64,000 nucleotides of DNA, taken from Sedimentitalea xiamensis (GTDB lineage Bacteria; Pseudomonadota; Alphaproteobacteria; Rhodobacterales; Rhodobacteraceae). Below the pieces are notes generated by a model, which did no database searches, was not told where the DNA came from, and saw only the letters and a list, made by a program, of their open reading frames with translations. Shown here one piece after another: positions 1-8,451 of this stretch. The position numbers and the translations under genes were made by a program. The stretch's first letter is position 1. The number at the start of each line of letters is the position of its first letter. The stretch spans positions 124,001-188,000 of the forward strand of contig NZ_JASNJE010000001.1 in assembly GCF_030164465.1 (NCBI RefSeq). The letters run 5' to 3'.

Positions 1-497
1 TGAAGCTCCAGACGGCGCACAGGGTGACATGGGTGGTTTCGATCTGCCTGGCTTTGACCGCGTGCGGAAACCGACAGGCACCGCGGGAAAGCCCGCCCCT
101 GTCCAGTTTCGAAAGCAACAACCGCGATACCGCCGGATTTGCGAAAGATACGGACCCGTCTTCGATCTGGGATGTCTTCGGTCCCAGCGAAACGGATCAG
201 ATCGTCAACGTGAACCGGTATCTGTGGGCGGCGTCGCTCGATGTGCTCAGCTTCCTTCCGGTCACGTCTGTCGATCCGTTCACCGGCGTGATCATCACCG
301 GATACGGCACTCCGCCCGGCGGCGGCCGGTCCTATCGCGCAACGGTCCACATCAGCGACCCCGCTCTTGACGCGCGGTCGCTCAATCTCGCGCTTCAGAC
401 GCAGGGCGGACCGGTGAGCGCCGCGACCACCCGCGCGGTCGAGGACGCGATTCTGTCTCGGGCCCGGCAATTGCGGGTTCAGGACAGCAGGATCTAG
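1..497 (+). CDS. DUF3576 family lipoprotein, 5' end just outside window
   Basis: Probable outer-membrane-directed lipoprotein of the DUF3576 family; function unknown. The frame is open to the window edge, and bases 1-2 are TG in frame directly before AAG, so the start codon is very likely an NTG whose first base lies one base left of the window. That start gives a typical lipoprotein signal: basic residues (K, R), a hydrophobic stretch and a lipobox ending LTAC. A GTG at 24 is the first full in-window start but would lack the basic N-terminus. The mature part is about 140 residues. DUF3576 genes next to leuS are familiar in Rhodobacterales. A strong hairpin terminator follows the stop codon. 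Confidence 0.72.
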   Translation, partial: KLQTAHRVTWVVSICLALTACGNRQAPRESPPLSSFESNNRDTAGFAKDTDPSSIWDVFGPSETDQIVNVNRYLWAASLDVLSFLPVTSVDPFTGVIITGYGTPPGGGRSYRATVHISDPALDARSLNLALQTQGGPVSAATTRAVEDAILSRARQLRVQDSRI

Positions 498-524
498 CGC
501 GCCGCCGCCATACACCCTATCAAG

Positions 525-548
525 ACGCCGGGTTTTTCCCGGCGTTTT
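525..548 (+). terminator. intrinsic terminator or attenuator before leuS
   Basis: A perfect 8-bp stem ACGCCGGG / CCCGGCGT encloses a five-T loop and is followed by TTTTC. It sits 28 bp after the DUF3576 stop and ends about 20 bp before the leuS start, leaving no room for a full promoter between hairpin and leuS. Confidence 0.7.
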
Positions 549-567
549 CAGTCAAAGGACCGCTTCT

Positions 568-3177
568 ATGTCGCGCTATTCGGCCGCAGAAATCGAACAG
601 AAATGGCAGCAGGCCTGGGACAAGGCCGGGATCTTCACGGCGACCCGCACGGCGGACAAGCCCAAGTATTATGTGCTTGAAATGTTTCCCTATCCGTCCG
701 GCCGCATCCACATGGGCCATGTGCGCAACTACACGATGGGCGACGTGATCGCGCGCTACAAGATCGCGACGGGGCACAACGTTCTGCACCCGATGGGCTG
801 GGATGCGTTTGGCATGCCCGCCGAGAACGCCGCCATGGCCATCGGCGGCCATCCCAAGACCTGGACCTACGACAACATCGCCGACATGCGCGCGCAGATG
901 AAACCGCTGGGCCTGTCGATCGACTGGTCGCGCGAATTCGCCACCTGCGATCCGGAATATTACGGCCAGCAACAGGCACTGTTCCTCGATTTCCTCGACG
1001 CGGGCCTCGTCTACCGCAAGAACGCCGTGGTCAACTGGGATCCGGTCGACATGACGGTTCTGGCCAACGAACAGGTGATCGACGGCAAGGGCTGGCGCTC
1101 GGGCGCAGACGTGGAACGGCGCGAGCTGACCCAGTGGTTCTTCAGGATCTCCGACATGGCCGAAGAGCTGCTCGAGGCGCTGGACCGGCTCGACAACTGG
1201 CCTGCCAAGGTGCGGCTGATGCAGGAGAACTGGATCGGCAAGTCGCGCGGGCTGGAATTCTCCTTCGACCGCACCGATGGCGGCGATCCGATCACCGTCT
1301 ACACCACCCGCCCCGACACGCTGATGGGGGCGTCCTTCGTCGGCATCTCGCCGGATCACCCGATTGCCCGGCAACTGGAGGCCGAGAACCCGGAAATCGC
1401 CGAATTCGTGGCCCGGTGCCGCAAGGGCGGCACCACCGAAGAGGCGCTGGAAAAGGCCGAAAAACTGGGTCTCGACACCGGCATCACCGTCGTCCACCCG
1501 CTGAACCCGGACTGGAAACTGCCGGTCTGGATCGCCAATTTCATCCTGATGGATTACGGCACCGGCGCGATCTTCGCCTGCCCGGCGCATGACCAGCGCG
1601 ACCTCGATTTCTGCCGCAAATACGACCTGCCGGTGATCGACACCTTCCTGTCGCTGGACGACCCCAGGCCGGTCGAAACCGAGGCCTTCGTGCCGCCGAA
1701 AACCGAAAAGGTGAAATGGATCGACCATTTCGCCGGGCTGGATGTCGCCACCGGGCAGGAAGCGGTCGATGCCACCATCGACCTTGCAGAGAAACAGGGC
1801 TGGGGCAGGGGCGTCACCAAGTTCCGCCTGCGCGACTGGGGCCTGTCGCGGCAACGCTACTGGGGCTGCCCGATCCCGGTGGTGCATTGCGAAAGCTGCG
1901 GCGTGGTGCCCGAGCGCAAGGAAAACCTGCCGGTCCGCCTGCCCGACGACGTGAGCTTCGACGTGCCCGGCAATCCGCTCGACCGGCACCCGACCTGGCG
2001 CGACTGCGCCTGCCCGGCCTGCGGCAAACCCGCCCGGCGCGAAACCGACACGATGGACACCTTCGTCGATTCGTCCTGGTATTTCGCCCGCTTCACCGCG
2101 CCCCGCGCCGAAACGCCCACCGACCTCGCCGAGGCCGAGTACTGGATGAATGTCGACCAGTATATCGGCGGCATCGAACACGCGATCCTGCACCTGCTCT
2201 ACTCGCGCTTCTTCGCCCGCGCCATGCACATCACCGGCCACCTGCCCGAAAAGGCGATCGAACCCTTCGACGCGCTGTTCACGCAAGGCATGGTGACGCA
2301 TGAAGCGTACTCTACTATGGATGGCGAAGAACTGACGCCGGAAGAGCGCGACCGAATCGGCCTACTGAACCTGCCACAAATCTCTGCTAGAAAAACAGAA
2401 CCGCTATATCCTGAGCAAGTAGAGCGACGGGAAGATGGCTGGTTTGTGAGAGGGACCAATAAGCGAGCTCTAAATTGGCCCGCAACCAAAATGTCGAAAT
2501 CCAAGAAGAACGTGGTCGACCCGGTCAGCATCATCGCGGCTTTCGGTGCAGACACCGCGCGCTGGTTCGTGCTCTCGGACAGCCCGCCCGAGCGCGACGT
2601 GGAATGGACCGCCGCCGGGGCCGAGGCGGCGCACAAGCATCTCAGCCGCGTCCACCGCCTCGCCGCCGAAATCGCCGCCTCCGATACCCCGGACCAGCAA
2701 GGTGACACCGACCTGCTGCGCGAGATGCACAAGACCATCCGCGACGTGACGCTGGGGGTCGAATCCTTCGGCTTCAACGCCGCCATCGCCCGGCTCTACG
2801 CCTTCACCAACACGCTGACGAAATCCGGCGCCGGCACCGCAGCGAAAACCAAGGCCATCAAGACCCTGGCACAGCTCATGTCCCCGATGACTCCGCATCT
2901 TTCCGAGGAGATCTGGACGCTGACCGGCGGCGAGGACCTGATCGCCACCAGCCCCTGGCCCATCGCGGAGGAGTCGATGCTGGTCGATGACACCGTCACC
3001 CTGCCGATCCAGATCAACGGCAAGCGCCGCGCCGAAATCACCGTCGCCCGCGATCTCGACAAGGACGCGGTGGAACGGGCCGCGCTGGCCGCGGACGCGG
3101 TGCAAAAGGCGCTGGATGGCGCCGCCCCCAAGAAGGTGATCGTGGTGCCGGGCCGCATCGTCAATGTCGTTGTTTGA
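568..3177 (+). CDS. leuS: leucyl-tRNA synthetase
   Basis: Class I aminoacyl-tRNA synthetase charging tRNA-Leu with leucine in the cytoplasm. The 869-residue length is normal for bacterial LeuRS. The HIGH-type signature is HMGH at residues 48-51 and the KMSKS loop lies at about 641-645. The CP1 editing domain lies between (residues about 225-415), and a zinc-ribbon-like Cys pair region (HCESCG) lies near residue 435. AAAGGA upstream of the ATG is a good ribosome binding site. Residues about 578-640, just before KMSKS, are encoded by DNA of lower GC with codons rare in the flanks (AGA, CTA, ATA, GTA) and do not resemble the usual roseobacter sequence as I recall it. The stop codon overlaps the lptE start. 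Confidence 0.97.
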   Translation: MSRYSAAEIEQKWQQAWDKAGIFTATRTADKPKYYVLEMFPYPSGRIHMGHVRNYTMGDVIARYKIATGHNVLHPMGWDAFGMPAENAAMAIGGHPKTWTYDNIADMRAQMKPLGLSIDWSREFATCDPEYYGQQQALFLDFLDAGLVYRKNAVVNWDPVDMTVLANEQVIDGKGWRSGADVERRELTQWFFRISDMAEELLEALDRLDNWPAKVRLMQENWIGKSRGLEFSFDRTDGGDPITVYTTRPDTLMGASFVGISPDHPIARQLEAENPEIAEFVARCRKGGTTEEALEKAEKLGLDTGITVVHPLNPDWKLPVWIANFILMDYGTGAIFACPAHDQRDLDFCRKYDLPVIDTFLSLDDPRPVETEAFVPPKTEKVKWIDHFAGLDVATGQEAVDATIDLAEKQGWGRGVTKFRLRDWGLSRQRYWGCPIPVVHCESCGVVPERKENLPVRLPDDVSFDVPGNPLDRHPTWRDCACPACGKPARRETDTMDTFVDSSWYFARFTAPRAETPTDLAEAEYWMNVDQYIGGIEHAILHLLYSRFFARAMHITGHLPEKAIEPFDALFTQGMVTHEAYSTMDGEELTPEERDRIGLLNLPQISARKTEPLYPEQVERREDGWFVRGTNKRALNWPATKMSKSKKNVVDPVSIIAAFGADTARWFVLSDSPPERDVEWTAAGAEAAHKHLSRVHRLAAEIAASDTPDQQGDTDLLREMHKTIRDVTLGVESFGFNAAIARLYAFTNTLTKSGAGTAAKTKAIKTLAQLMSPMTPHLSEEIWTLTGGEDLIATSPWPIAEESMLVDDTVTLPIQINGKRRAEITVARDLDKDAVERAALAADAVQKALDGAAPKKVIVVPGRIVNVVV

Positions 3178-3649
3178 CCGCCGAACCCTGCTGCTGTTGC
3201 CGCTCGCGCTGGCCGCATGCGGGTTTGAGCCGGCCTACGGTCCGGGCGGGACCGCCGGCGCGTTGCGGGGCAAGGTGCGGGTGGACGCCCCCGAAGGCGT
3301 GAACACCTATCTCCTGGTGCGCCGGCTCGAAGAACAGCTTGGCCGCGCCACCGCGCCAACCTATCGGCTGTCCATGGTTCTTTCGACCGGCATCCAGGGG
3401 CAGGCCATCACAGCCGAGGGCGCGATCACATTCTTCAGCCTGGTCGGATCGGTCCAGTATGCGCTGCGGGATATCGCGACCGATGAGGTCGTGACCTCCG
3501 GGTCCGTGGACAATTTCACCGGCTATTCCGCCACCGGAACGACGGCGGAAACCCTGGCCGCGCAACGGGATGCGCTGGAACGGCTGATGGTCATCCTGGC
3601 CGACCAGATCGCGCGCGAACTCTACGTCAGCCCCGACATTCCGGCATGA
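3164..3649 (+). CDS. lptE: LPS assembly lipoprotein LptE
   Basis: Small lipoprotein that plugs the LptD barrel and helps insert lipopolysaccharide into the outer leaflet of the outer membrane. The 161 residues begin with a short basic N-terminus, a leucine-rich core and a lipobox ending LAAC (Cys about 19), followed by CGFEPAYG, which is typical of alphaproteobacterial LptE. The ATG lies inside the end of leuS (14-bp overlap), so translation is probably coupled. The gene leads into holA by an ATGA overlap, the conserved leuS-lptE-holA arrangement. Confidence 0.9.
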   Translation: MSLFDRRTLLLLPLALAACGFEPAYGPGGTAGALRGKVRVDAPEGVNTYLLVRRLEEQLGRATAPTYRLSMVLSTGIQGQAITAEGAITFFSLVGSVQYALRDIATDEVVTSGSVDNFTGYSATGTTAETLAAQRDALERLMVILADQIARELYVSPDIPA

Positions 3650-4674
3650 AACTGACCGGCAGGGACGCAAACGCCTATTTCGCCAAACCGGACCCGGACC
3701 GGACAGGGTTGCTGATCTACGGCGCGGATGCGATGCGAGTCGCCATCAAGCGCCAGCAGGTGCTCAAGGCGCTTCTCGGCCCCACGGCGGAAGAGGAAAT
3801 GCGGCTGACCCGGCTGCCCGGAGCCGATCTGCGCAAGGACCCGGCCCTTGTTCTGGACGGGATCAAGGCGGTTGGATTCTTTCCGGGCATCCGGGCCGTG
3901 TTCGTCGAAGATGCCGGGGAAGCCGCCCTGCCGGCGCTGGAAAACGCCCTGTCCCAGTGGCAGCAGGGGGACGCGCAGATCATCGTGACCGCAGGGGCGC
4001 TGAAACCCGCGTCAAAGCTGCGCAAGCTGTTCGAGACCCACCGCAACACCTATGCCGCCGGCCTCTACGACGATCCGCCGGACAGGGCCGAGATCGAACG
4101 GATGCTCGCCCAATCGGGCATCGCGGCCATCTCCAGCGACGGCATGGCGGCGCTGACCGACCTCGCCAACCGGCTGGGTCCGGGCGATTTCGCGCAAACC
4201 GTCGAGAAACTGGGCCTTTACAAGCTGGGCGACGGCACAGATCTCGGCGTTTCCGACATCGCCGCCTGCATGCCGCAATCGACCGAAGCCGGACTGGATG
4301 ACGTGATGAACGCGGTCGCGGAGTCGCGCGAGTCCGAGATCGGACCGCTCATTCGCAGACTGCGGGCGCAAGGGACCAATGCGGTTACGCTCTGCATCGG
4401 GGCGATGCGCCACTTTCGGACGCTCTACGCCGTTGCATCCGCACCCGGCGGGCCGGCCGAAGGCATCGGCCGGCTGCGGCCCCCGGTGTTCGGCAAGCGC
4501 CGCGACCAGCTTGTCCGGCAGGCCCAGACCTGGGGGCCGGACAAGCTGCAAAGGGCGCTGACGCTTCTTACCGATACGGACTTGCAGTTGCGGTCCGCAG
4601 GCCAGACCGCCCCGTCGCTCGCCTTGGTCGAACGGGCGCTGATCCGTCTGGCGATGCTCGGAAAACCGCGCTGA
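3646..4674 (+). CDS. holA: DNA polymerase III delta subunit
   Basis: Clamp-loader delta subunit that opens the beta sliding clamp during replication. At 342 residues it has the usual length and organisation: an N-terminal AAA-like domain starting [12 protein letters not shown] with the segment LLIYGADAMRV, a central helical domain, and a C-terminal collar domain with the QLVRQAQTW and ALTLLTDTDLQLRS helices. As in other delta subunits, no ATP-binding P-loop is seen. The start ATGA overlaps the lptE stop, so the gene is co-translated with lptE. Confidence 0.93.
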   Translation: MKLTGRDANAYFAKPDPDRTGLLIYGADAMRVAIKRQQVLKALLGPTAEEEMRLTRLPGADLRKDPALVLDGIKAVGFFPGIRAVFVEDAGEAALPALENALSQWQQGDAQIIVTAGALKPASKLRKLFETHRNTYAAGLYDDPPDRAEIERMLAQSGIAAISSDGMAALTDLANRLGPGDFAQTVEKLGLYKLGDGTDLGVSDIAACMPQSTEAGLDDVMNAVAESRESEIGPLIRRLRAQGTNAVTLCIGAMRHFRTLYAVASAPGGPAEGIGRLRPPVFGKRRDQLVRQAQTWGPDKLQRALTLLTDTDLQLRSAGQTAPSLALVERALIRLAMLGKPR

Positions 4675-4681
4675 ACCGCTC

Positions 4682-4710
4682 TTGACGCGCGGCGCCGAAT
4701 GATCACGGTT
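4682..4710 (+). promoter_or_regulatory. possible promoter for the GST gene
   Basis: TTGACG at 4682-4687 is a good -35 just after the holA stop. With a 17-base spacer the -10 would be ACGGTT, which is weak. The following gene has a clear GGAGG ribosome binding site. Confidence 0.28.
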
Positions 4711-4739
4711 GCGGCGACACACACCGACGGAGGAACCGC

Positions 4740-5333
4740 ATGTACAAAGTCTATGGAAGCGTCACCAGCCGGGCGTTCCGCGTCCTCTGGATGCTTGAGG
4801 AAATCGGCGAACCCTATGACTACATAAAAGCCGGGCCGCGCAGCGAGGCCGTGACCGCGCTGAACCCCTCGGGCAAGATCCCGGTTCTGACGGACGGCAA
4901 CGTGGTGATCACCGATTCCACCGCCATCCTGACCTATCTTGCCGACAAGCACCGGAAACTGACCTTTCCGGCCGGAACGATTGAACGCGCCCATCAGGAC
5001 GCCCTGACCCACGCGATTCTGGACGAACTGGATGCGGTTCTCTGGACCGCCGCGCGGCACGGGTTCGTCCTGCCGGAGGAACATCGCGTCCCGGACGTGA
5101 AACCCAGCCTGAAATGGGAATTCGCCCGCAACCTGGACAGGCTCGCGGATCGGATGGCGGGACCGTTCCTGCAAGGCGAGCAGATGACGATCGCGGACAT
5201 CATCGCCACCCATTGCCTGAACTGGGCGATCGGCGCGAAGTTTCCGGTCGAGAACGAAAAGATGAATGCCTACGCCAAGGCGATGCGCAGTCGCGACGCG
5301 TTCAAGCGGGTGCGCGGCCTCGACGACGCCTAA
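4740..5333 (+). CDS. glutathione S-transferase family protein
   Basis: Cytosolic GST-fold protein, 197 residues. The N-terminal thioredoxin-like domain (about 1-75) contains SRAFRVLWMLEE and the conserved NPSGKIPVL and DSTAILTYL segments that bind glutathione. An all-helical C-terminal domain (about 85-197) follows, with the N-capping motif region MTIADIIATHC. GACGGAGGAACCGC before the ATG gives a strong ribosome binding site. The substrate cannot be read from sequence. Its stop codon overlaps the end of the convergent flavoprotein gene by 4 bp. Confidence 0.88.
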   Translation: MYKVYGSVTSRAFRVLWMLEEIGEPYDYIKAGPRSEAVTALNPSGKIPVLTDGNVVITDSTAILTYLADKHRKLTFPAGTIERAHQDALTHAILDELDAVLWTAARHGFVLPEEHRVPDVKPSLKWEFARNLDRLADRMAGPFLQGEQMTIADIIATHCLNWAIGAKFPVENEKMNAYAKAMRSRDAFKRVRGLDDA

Positions 5334-6514
5334 CGGGTCTGTGCATAGGCCGCGGCAGCGCGCCCGGCCCGTTTTCCGGTGGCGAGACAGGCGGTCAGCA
5401 GATAGCCGCCTGTCGGAGCTTCCCAGTCCAGCATCTCACCGGCGCAGAACACGCCCGGAAACGCGCGCAGCATCAGATCGTCGGTCAGGGCGGCGCGACG
5501 AACGCCCCCCGCCGTCGAGATCGCCTCGTCCATCGGGCGCAACCCGGCATGACGGATGGGCAATGCTTTCACAAGCGCCGCCAGCGCAACCGCATCGGTC
5601 GGGAGTGGCCGACCGAATTCCTGCAAAAGCGCGGTGTGCACCGGCCCAAGGTTCAGCGCCCGGCGCAGATGATTGGACCAGCTGGACTTGCCGCGGGGCC
5701 GCGCCAGACGCCGCGCGATCTCCGCAACCGGAAGGTCGGGCATGAGGTCGATCATCGGCACCGCCCCCTGCCGCACCGCCCGGCTGATCGCATAGATCCC
5801 ACCGCCCTCCAGGCCACGGCGCGAGATCACCGCCTCGCCGCGGGACCGCAAGGACCCTGCCGAAAGCGCGACGCCTTTCAGGGGTTCGCCGAGAACGGCG
5901 GTCATGTGATCGGACCAGGCAATGTCGAGTGCCGCGTTTGCCGGCTGAAACGGGGCAATGTCGATGCCACGGGCCGCAAGCAGCCCGCTCCACGCGCCGT
6001 CCGATCCCAGCCGCGCCCAACTGGCCCCGCCCAGCGCCAGGACCGTCACATCGGCGGACAAGGATCGCTGCCCGTCCGGCGTGTCGAAAAGCAGTTCGCC
6101 CTGGCTGTCCCAGCCTGTCCAGCGCCAGCGGCTGCGGCGCGTCACCCCGAATCCGTCCAGCCGGGCCAGCCAGGCCCGCAACAGGGGCGACGCCTTCATG
6201 GCCACGGGAAAGACCCGGCCGGTGCTGCCGGTGAAAAGATTCTGCCCCAATCCACGCGCCCAGTCCTGAACCGCCTCGGCGGAGAATTCCGCCAGCATCG
6301 GCGCAAGCCAGGGCGCCGCGTCTTCGTAGGCGGCGAGAAAGCGCTCCTGCGGTTCCGCCTTGGTCAGGTTCAGCCCGGATTTCCCGGCCATCAGGAACTT
6401 GCGCCCGAACGACGGCTTTGCATCGGCCAGAAGAACGGAACAGCCCGCCCGACCCAGTTCTTCCGCCGCCATCAGCCCGGCGGGACCACCGCCAATGACG
6501 ACCGCCCGGCTCAT
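5330..6514 (-). CDS. NAD(P)/FAD-dependent flavoprotein, HI0933/BaiN-like (TIGR03862-type)
   Basis: Flavoprotein of 394 residues. An N-terminal dinucleotide-binding motif GGGPAGL (residues 8-14) starts a Rossmann FAD domain, followed by GRKFLMAGKSGLNLT, typical of the HI0933/BaiN family. A C-terminal FAD motif lies near GVFCAGEMLDWEAPTGGYLL. The family acts as oxidoreductases of mostly unknown substrate; BaiN proteins reduce flavins or bile acids in other bacteria, but no such role can be inferred here. The gene is convergent with the GST gene and overlaps it by 4 bp. Confidence 0.85.
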   Translation of the reverse strand: MSRAVVIGGGPAGLMAAEELGRAGCSVLLADAKPSFGRKFLMAGKSGLNLTKAEPQERFLAAYEDAAPWLAPMLAEFSAEAVQDWARGLGQNLFTGSTGRVFPVAMKASPLLRAWLARLDGFGVTRRSRWRWTGWDSQGELLFDTPDGQRSLSADVTVLALGGASWARLGSDGAWSGLLAARGIDIAPFQPANAALDIAWSDHMTAVLGEPLKGVALSAGSLRSRGEAVISRRGLEGGGIYAISRAVRQGAVPMIDLMPDLPVAEIARRLARPRGKSSWSNHLRRALNLGPVHTALLQEFGRPLPTDAVALAALVKALPIRHAGLRPMDEAISTAGGVRRAALTDDLMLRAFPGVFCAGEMLDWEAPTGGYLLTACLATGKRAGRAAAAYAQTR

Positions 6515-6653
6515 GCGACCGACCCCTTCGTCAGCTCCCGCAAACCGTTTTCCGGTTGAATTTTCAGATCAAACTGCATCACTCTTGCCCGCAAGACCGC
6601 ATGACATTCTTGAATGGAACCCTTGCCCCAGCGGTTTTCGAGGATCAAGCGCC

Positions 6654-6959
6654 ATGTCCGACCCCGGCCCATACCCGCTGTGCCCGCTTTGCCAAAGGCC
6701 GATCCCGCCGGGCGTTCCGCAAAGCCGGCACCACCTTGTGCCCAGGCTCAAGGGCGGAAAAGGCGGGCCGACCGTGTTGCTGCACCACATCTGCCACAAG
6801 GAAATCCATGCCAGCCTGTCCGAAGCGGAACTGGCCCGGAGCTACGACAGCATCGACGCGCTGCGCGCGCATCCAAGACTGGAAAAATTCGTCGCCTGGG
6901 TGCGAAAACGCCCGCCCGATTTCCAATCCAGGGTCCCCGGCACGCGGCGCAACGGATGA
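6654..6959 (+). CDS. small HNH-type zinc protein, 101 aa
   Basis: Small protein with an HNH endonuclease-like fold: CPLC near residues 10-13, then SRHHLVPRLKGG, then LHHICHKEIH. CxxC plus HH plus HxxCHxxIH is the zinc and metal-binding layout of HNH proteins. The longer open frame starts at 6360 but has no coding character before residue MSDPGP. The chosen ATG at 6654 follows an AGGATCAAGCGCC ribosome binding site. Similar free-standing HNH proteins occur widely in Rhodobacterales without an assigned role. It may be a nuclease or only a structural zinc protein. Its stop codon abuts the end of the convergent crotonase gene. Confidence 0.75.
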   Translation: MSDPGPYPLCPLCQRPIPPGVPQSRHHLVPRLKGGKGGPTVLLHHICHKEIHASLSEAELARSYDSIDALRAHPRLEKFVAWVRKRPPDFQSRVPGTRRNG

Positions 6960-7580
6960 TCAGCCCAACGGTTTGCCGCACAGGGCCGCGATCCCGCGCG
7001 CCACGTCGGGCGCCGCCGCCTGCGAATCCAGCGTCAGTTCCAGCGCCGTCTCCATCAGGTTCTCAGGCGGCACGATCCGGTCGACCAGTCCGAACCGGAA
7101 TGCCTCCTCCGCCATCACCTTCTGGCCCCCCATCAATATCAGCTTGGTGCGCGCCGGACCAATCAGCGCGACCATGCGCGCCGGATCGGACGGTTGCGGC
7201 ATAAAGCCGAGCTTCATCACCGGATAGAAGAATTTGGCCGACGGCACCGCCAGACGCAGATCGCAGGCCAGCGCCATCCCCATCGCGCCACCGGCGAGCG
7301 TTCCGTTCAGCGCCGCGACGGTCAGGCACGGCAGGCAGGCAATTGCGCCGGACAGCCGTTCCCAGACCGGCGAGGTCGCCAAACCGGCGCGGGCTTCGTC
7401 AAGGTCGGCGCCGGCGCTGAAGACCTTGCCCGCACCGGTGAGGATCAGGGCGCGTGCCTCCGTGGCCTCCTCGGCAATGGACACGAGATCGTCCAGCATC
7501 GCCGCGGTGAGAGAATTGGCCTTGTCCGGGCGGTTGATCGTGACCGTCCAGAGTCCTTCGTTCCGGGCCAGGTCGATCAT
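6960..7580 (-). CDS. enoyl-CoA hydratase/isomerase family protein, likely atypical
   Basis: Crotonase-fold protein of 206 residues, shorter than the usual 255-260. It has INRPDKANSLT near the N-terminus and the oxyanion-hole segments VFSAGADLDE and LAGGAMG. By eye alignment with rat crotonase, the two catalytic glutamates (Glu144 and Glu164) fall at non-acidic positions (GGAMGMALACD and YPVMKLG). A normal hydratase reaction is therefore doubtful; isomerase, hydrolase or non-catalytic roles are possible. Its ATG overlaps the stop of the upstream SDR gene (ATGA), so the two form a two-gene operon. Confidence 0.82.
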   Translation of the reverse strand: MIDLARNEGLWTVTINRPDKANSLTAAMLDDLVSIAEEATEARALILTGAGKVFSAGADLDEARAGLATSPVWERLSGAIACLPCLTVAALNGTLAGGAMGMALACDLRLAVPSAKFFYPVMKLGFMPQPSDPARMVALIGPARTKLILMGGQKVMAEEAFRFGLVDRIVPPENLMETALELTLDSQAAAPDVARGIAALCGKPLG

Positions 7581-8326
7581 GCCAGTCCGATCCTTCTGCG
7601 GATGGAGTCGTCGCGCAGGGAGATCTCGGTTCCGACGCAGTCATCCGCATCCGGAGAACACATCCACAGCAGGGCGCGCGCGGGCCAATCCGCCGGGATG
7701 TGGTCTTCCCAGGCCAACTGGCTGACCGGGTTGATGCCGCTGGACTTGATTTCGCGCTGCATCTGCGTTGCGACAGTGCCCGGCGACAGGCCGATGGCCC
7801 GTATACCTCTTGCGCGGGTTTCCTCGTGCAGGCAGGCCGTCAGCATCGCGGCCCCCGCCTTGGAGGCGCAATAATGGCTCCACGCTTCGATGGGATGATG
7901 CGCCGCCCCGGAACTGACGGTCAGGATGCTGCCGCCACCTGCCGCGATCATCACCGGCAACGCGGCCCGCATGCCGTGAAACACACCTTTCAGGTTCACG
8001 TCGATGGCCGCGCTCCAGCCTGCCGGATCGGCCCTGGCAAGATGCGCGATCGGTTCGATCACACCGGCATTGTTGATCAGCACATTCAGCCCACCAAATC
8101 TTTCGACGCAGTTGCGCACGGCGGCCTCGATCTGCGCGAAATCGCGAACGTCGCAGGCCATGCCGAAAGCGGCGGAGCCGAGATCGTCCGCAATCGCCGC
8201 GACCTTGTCTGCACTGCGGGCCAACAAGCCGACATTCGCGCCCGCCAGCGCGAAGACGCGCGCGGCTTCCGCGCCGATGCCGCGGCTCGCGCCGGTAATC
8301 AGAACCGTTCTGCCCGTCATATCCAT
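7577..8326 (-). CDS. short-chain dehydrogenase/reductase (SDR)
   Basis: NAD(P)-dependent oxidoreductase of 249 residues with the classical SDR pattern: cofactor motif TGASRGIG near residues 11-18, NNAG in the middle, Ser in TVSSGAAHH and the catalytic YCASK. The start was set at ATG 8326 (MDMTGRTVLITG) because AAGGAG lies 8 bases upstream; the open frame extends to 8410 without coding signal. It is translationally coupled to the crotonase-like gene, suggesting action on acyl-CoA or hydroxy-acid derivatives, but the substrate is not visible. Confidence 0.9.
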   Translation of the reverse strand: MDMTGRTVLITGASRGIGAEAARVFALAGANVGLLARSADKVAAIADDLGSAAFGMACDVRDFAQIEAAVRNCVERFGGLNVLINNAGVIEPIAHLARADPAGWSAAIDVNLKGVFHGMRAALPVMIAAGGGSILTVSSGAAHHPIEAWSHYCASKAGAAMLTACLHEETRARGIRAIGLSPGTVATQMQREIKSSGINPVSQLAWEDHIPADWPARALLWMCSPDADDCVGTEISLRDDSIRRRIGLA

Positions 8327-8392
8327 GAAACCCGCTCCTTCACTTTGCTGTGCTCGCCCTTGGTACTGTTCCGATTTGAACGGGTCCAGCCC

Positions 8393-8421
8393 TTGACGCC
8401 CGAACCCCAAAAGCCGACCAT
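8393..8421 (+). promoter_or_regulatory. possible promoter for the DUF2125 gene
   Basis: TTGACG (8393-8398), a 17-base spacer and GACCAT (8416-8421) lie 30 bp before the start codon. The -35 is good and the -10 weak, as is common for promoters of this GC-rich group. Confidence 0.33.
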
Positions 8422-8451
8422 GTGCGGCACGATTTTAAGGAAGGGTTCGTC

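Noticed and set aside
520-2301. 593-codon minus-strand open frame across leuS
   Set aside because: It is the antisense shadow of a clear GC-rich leucyl-tRNA synthetase gene and encodes low-complexity Arg/Ala/Gly/His-rich protein without motifs.
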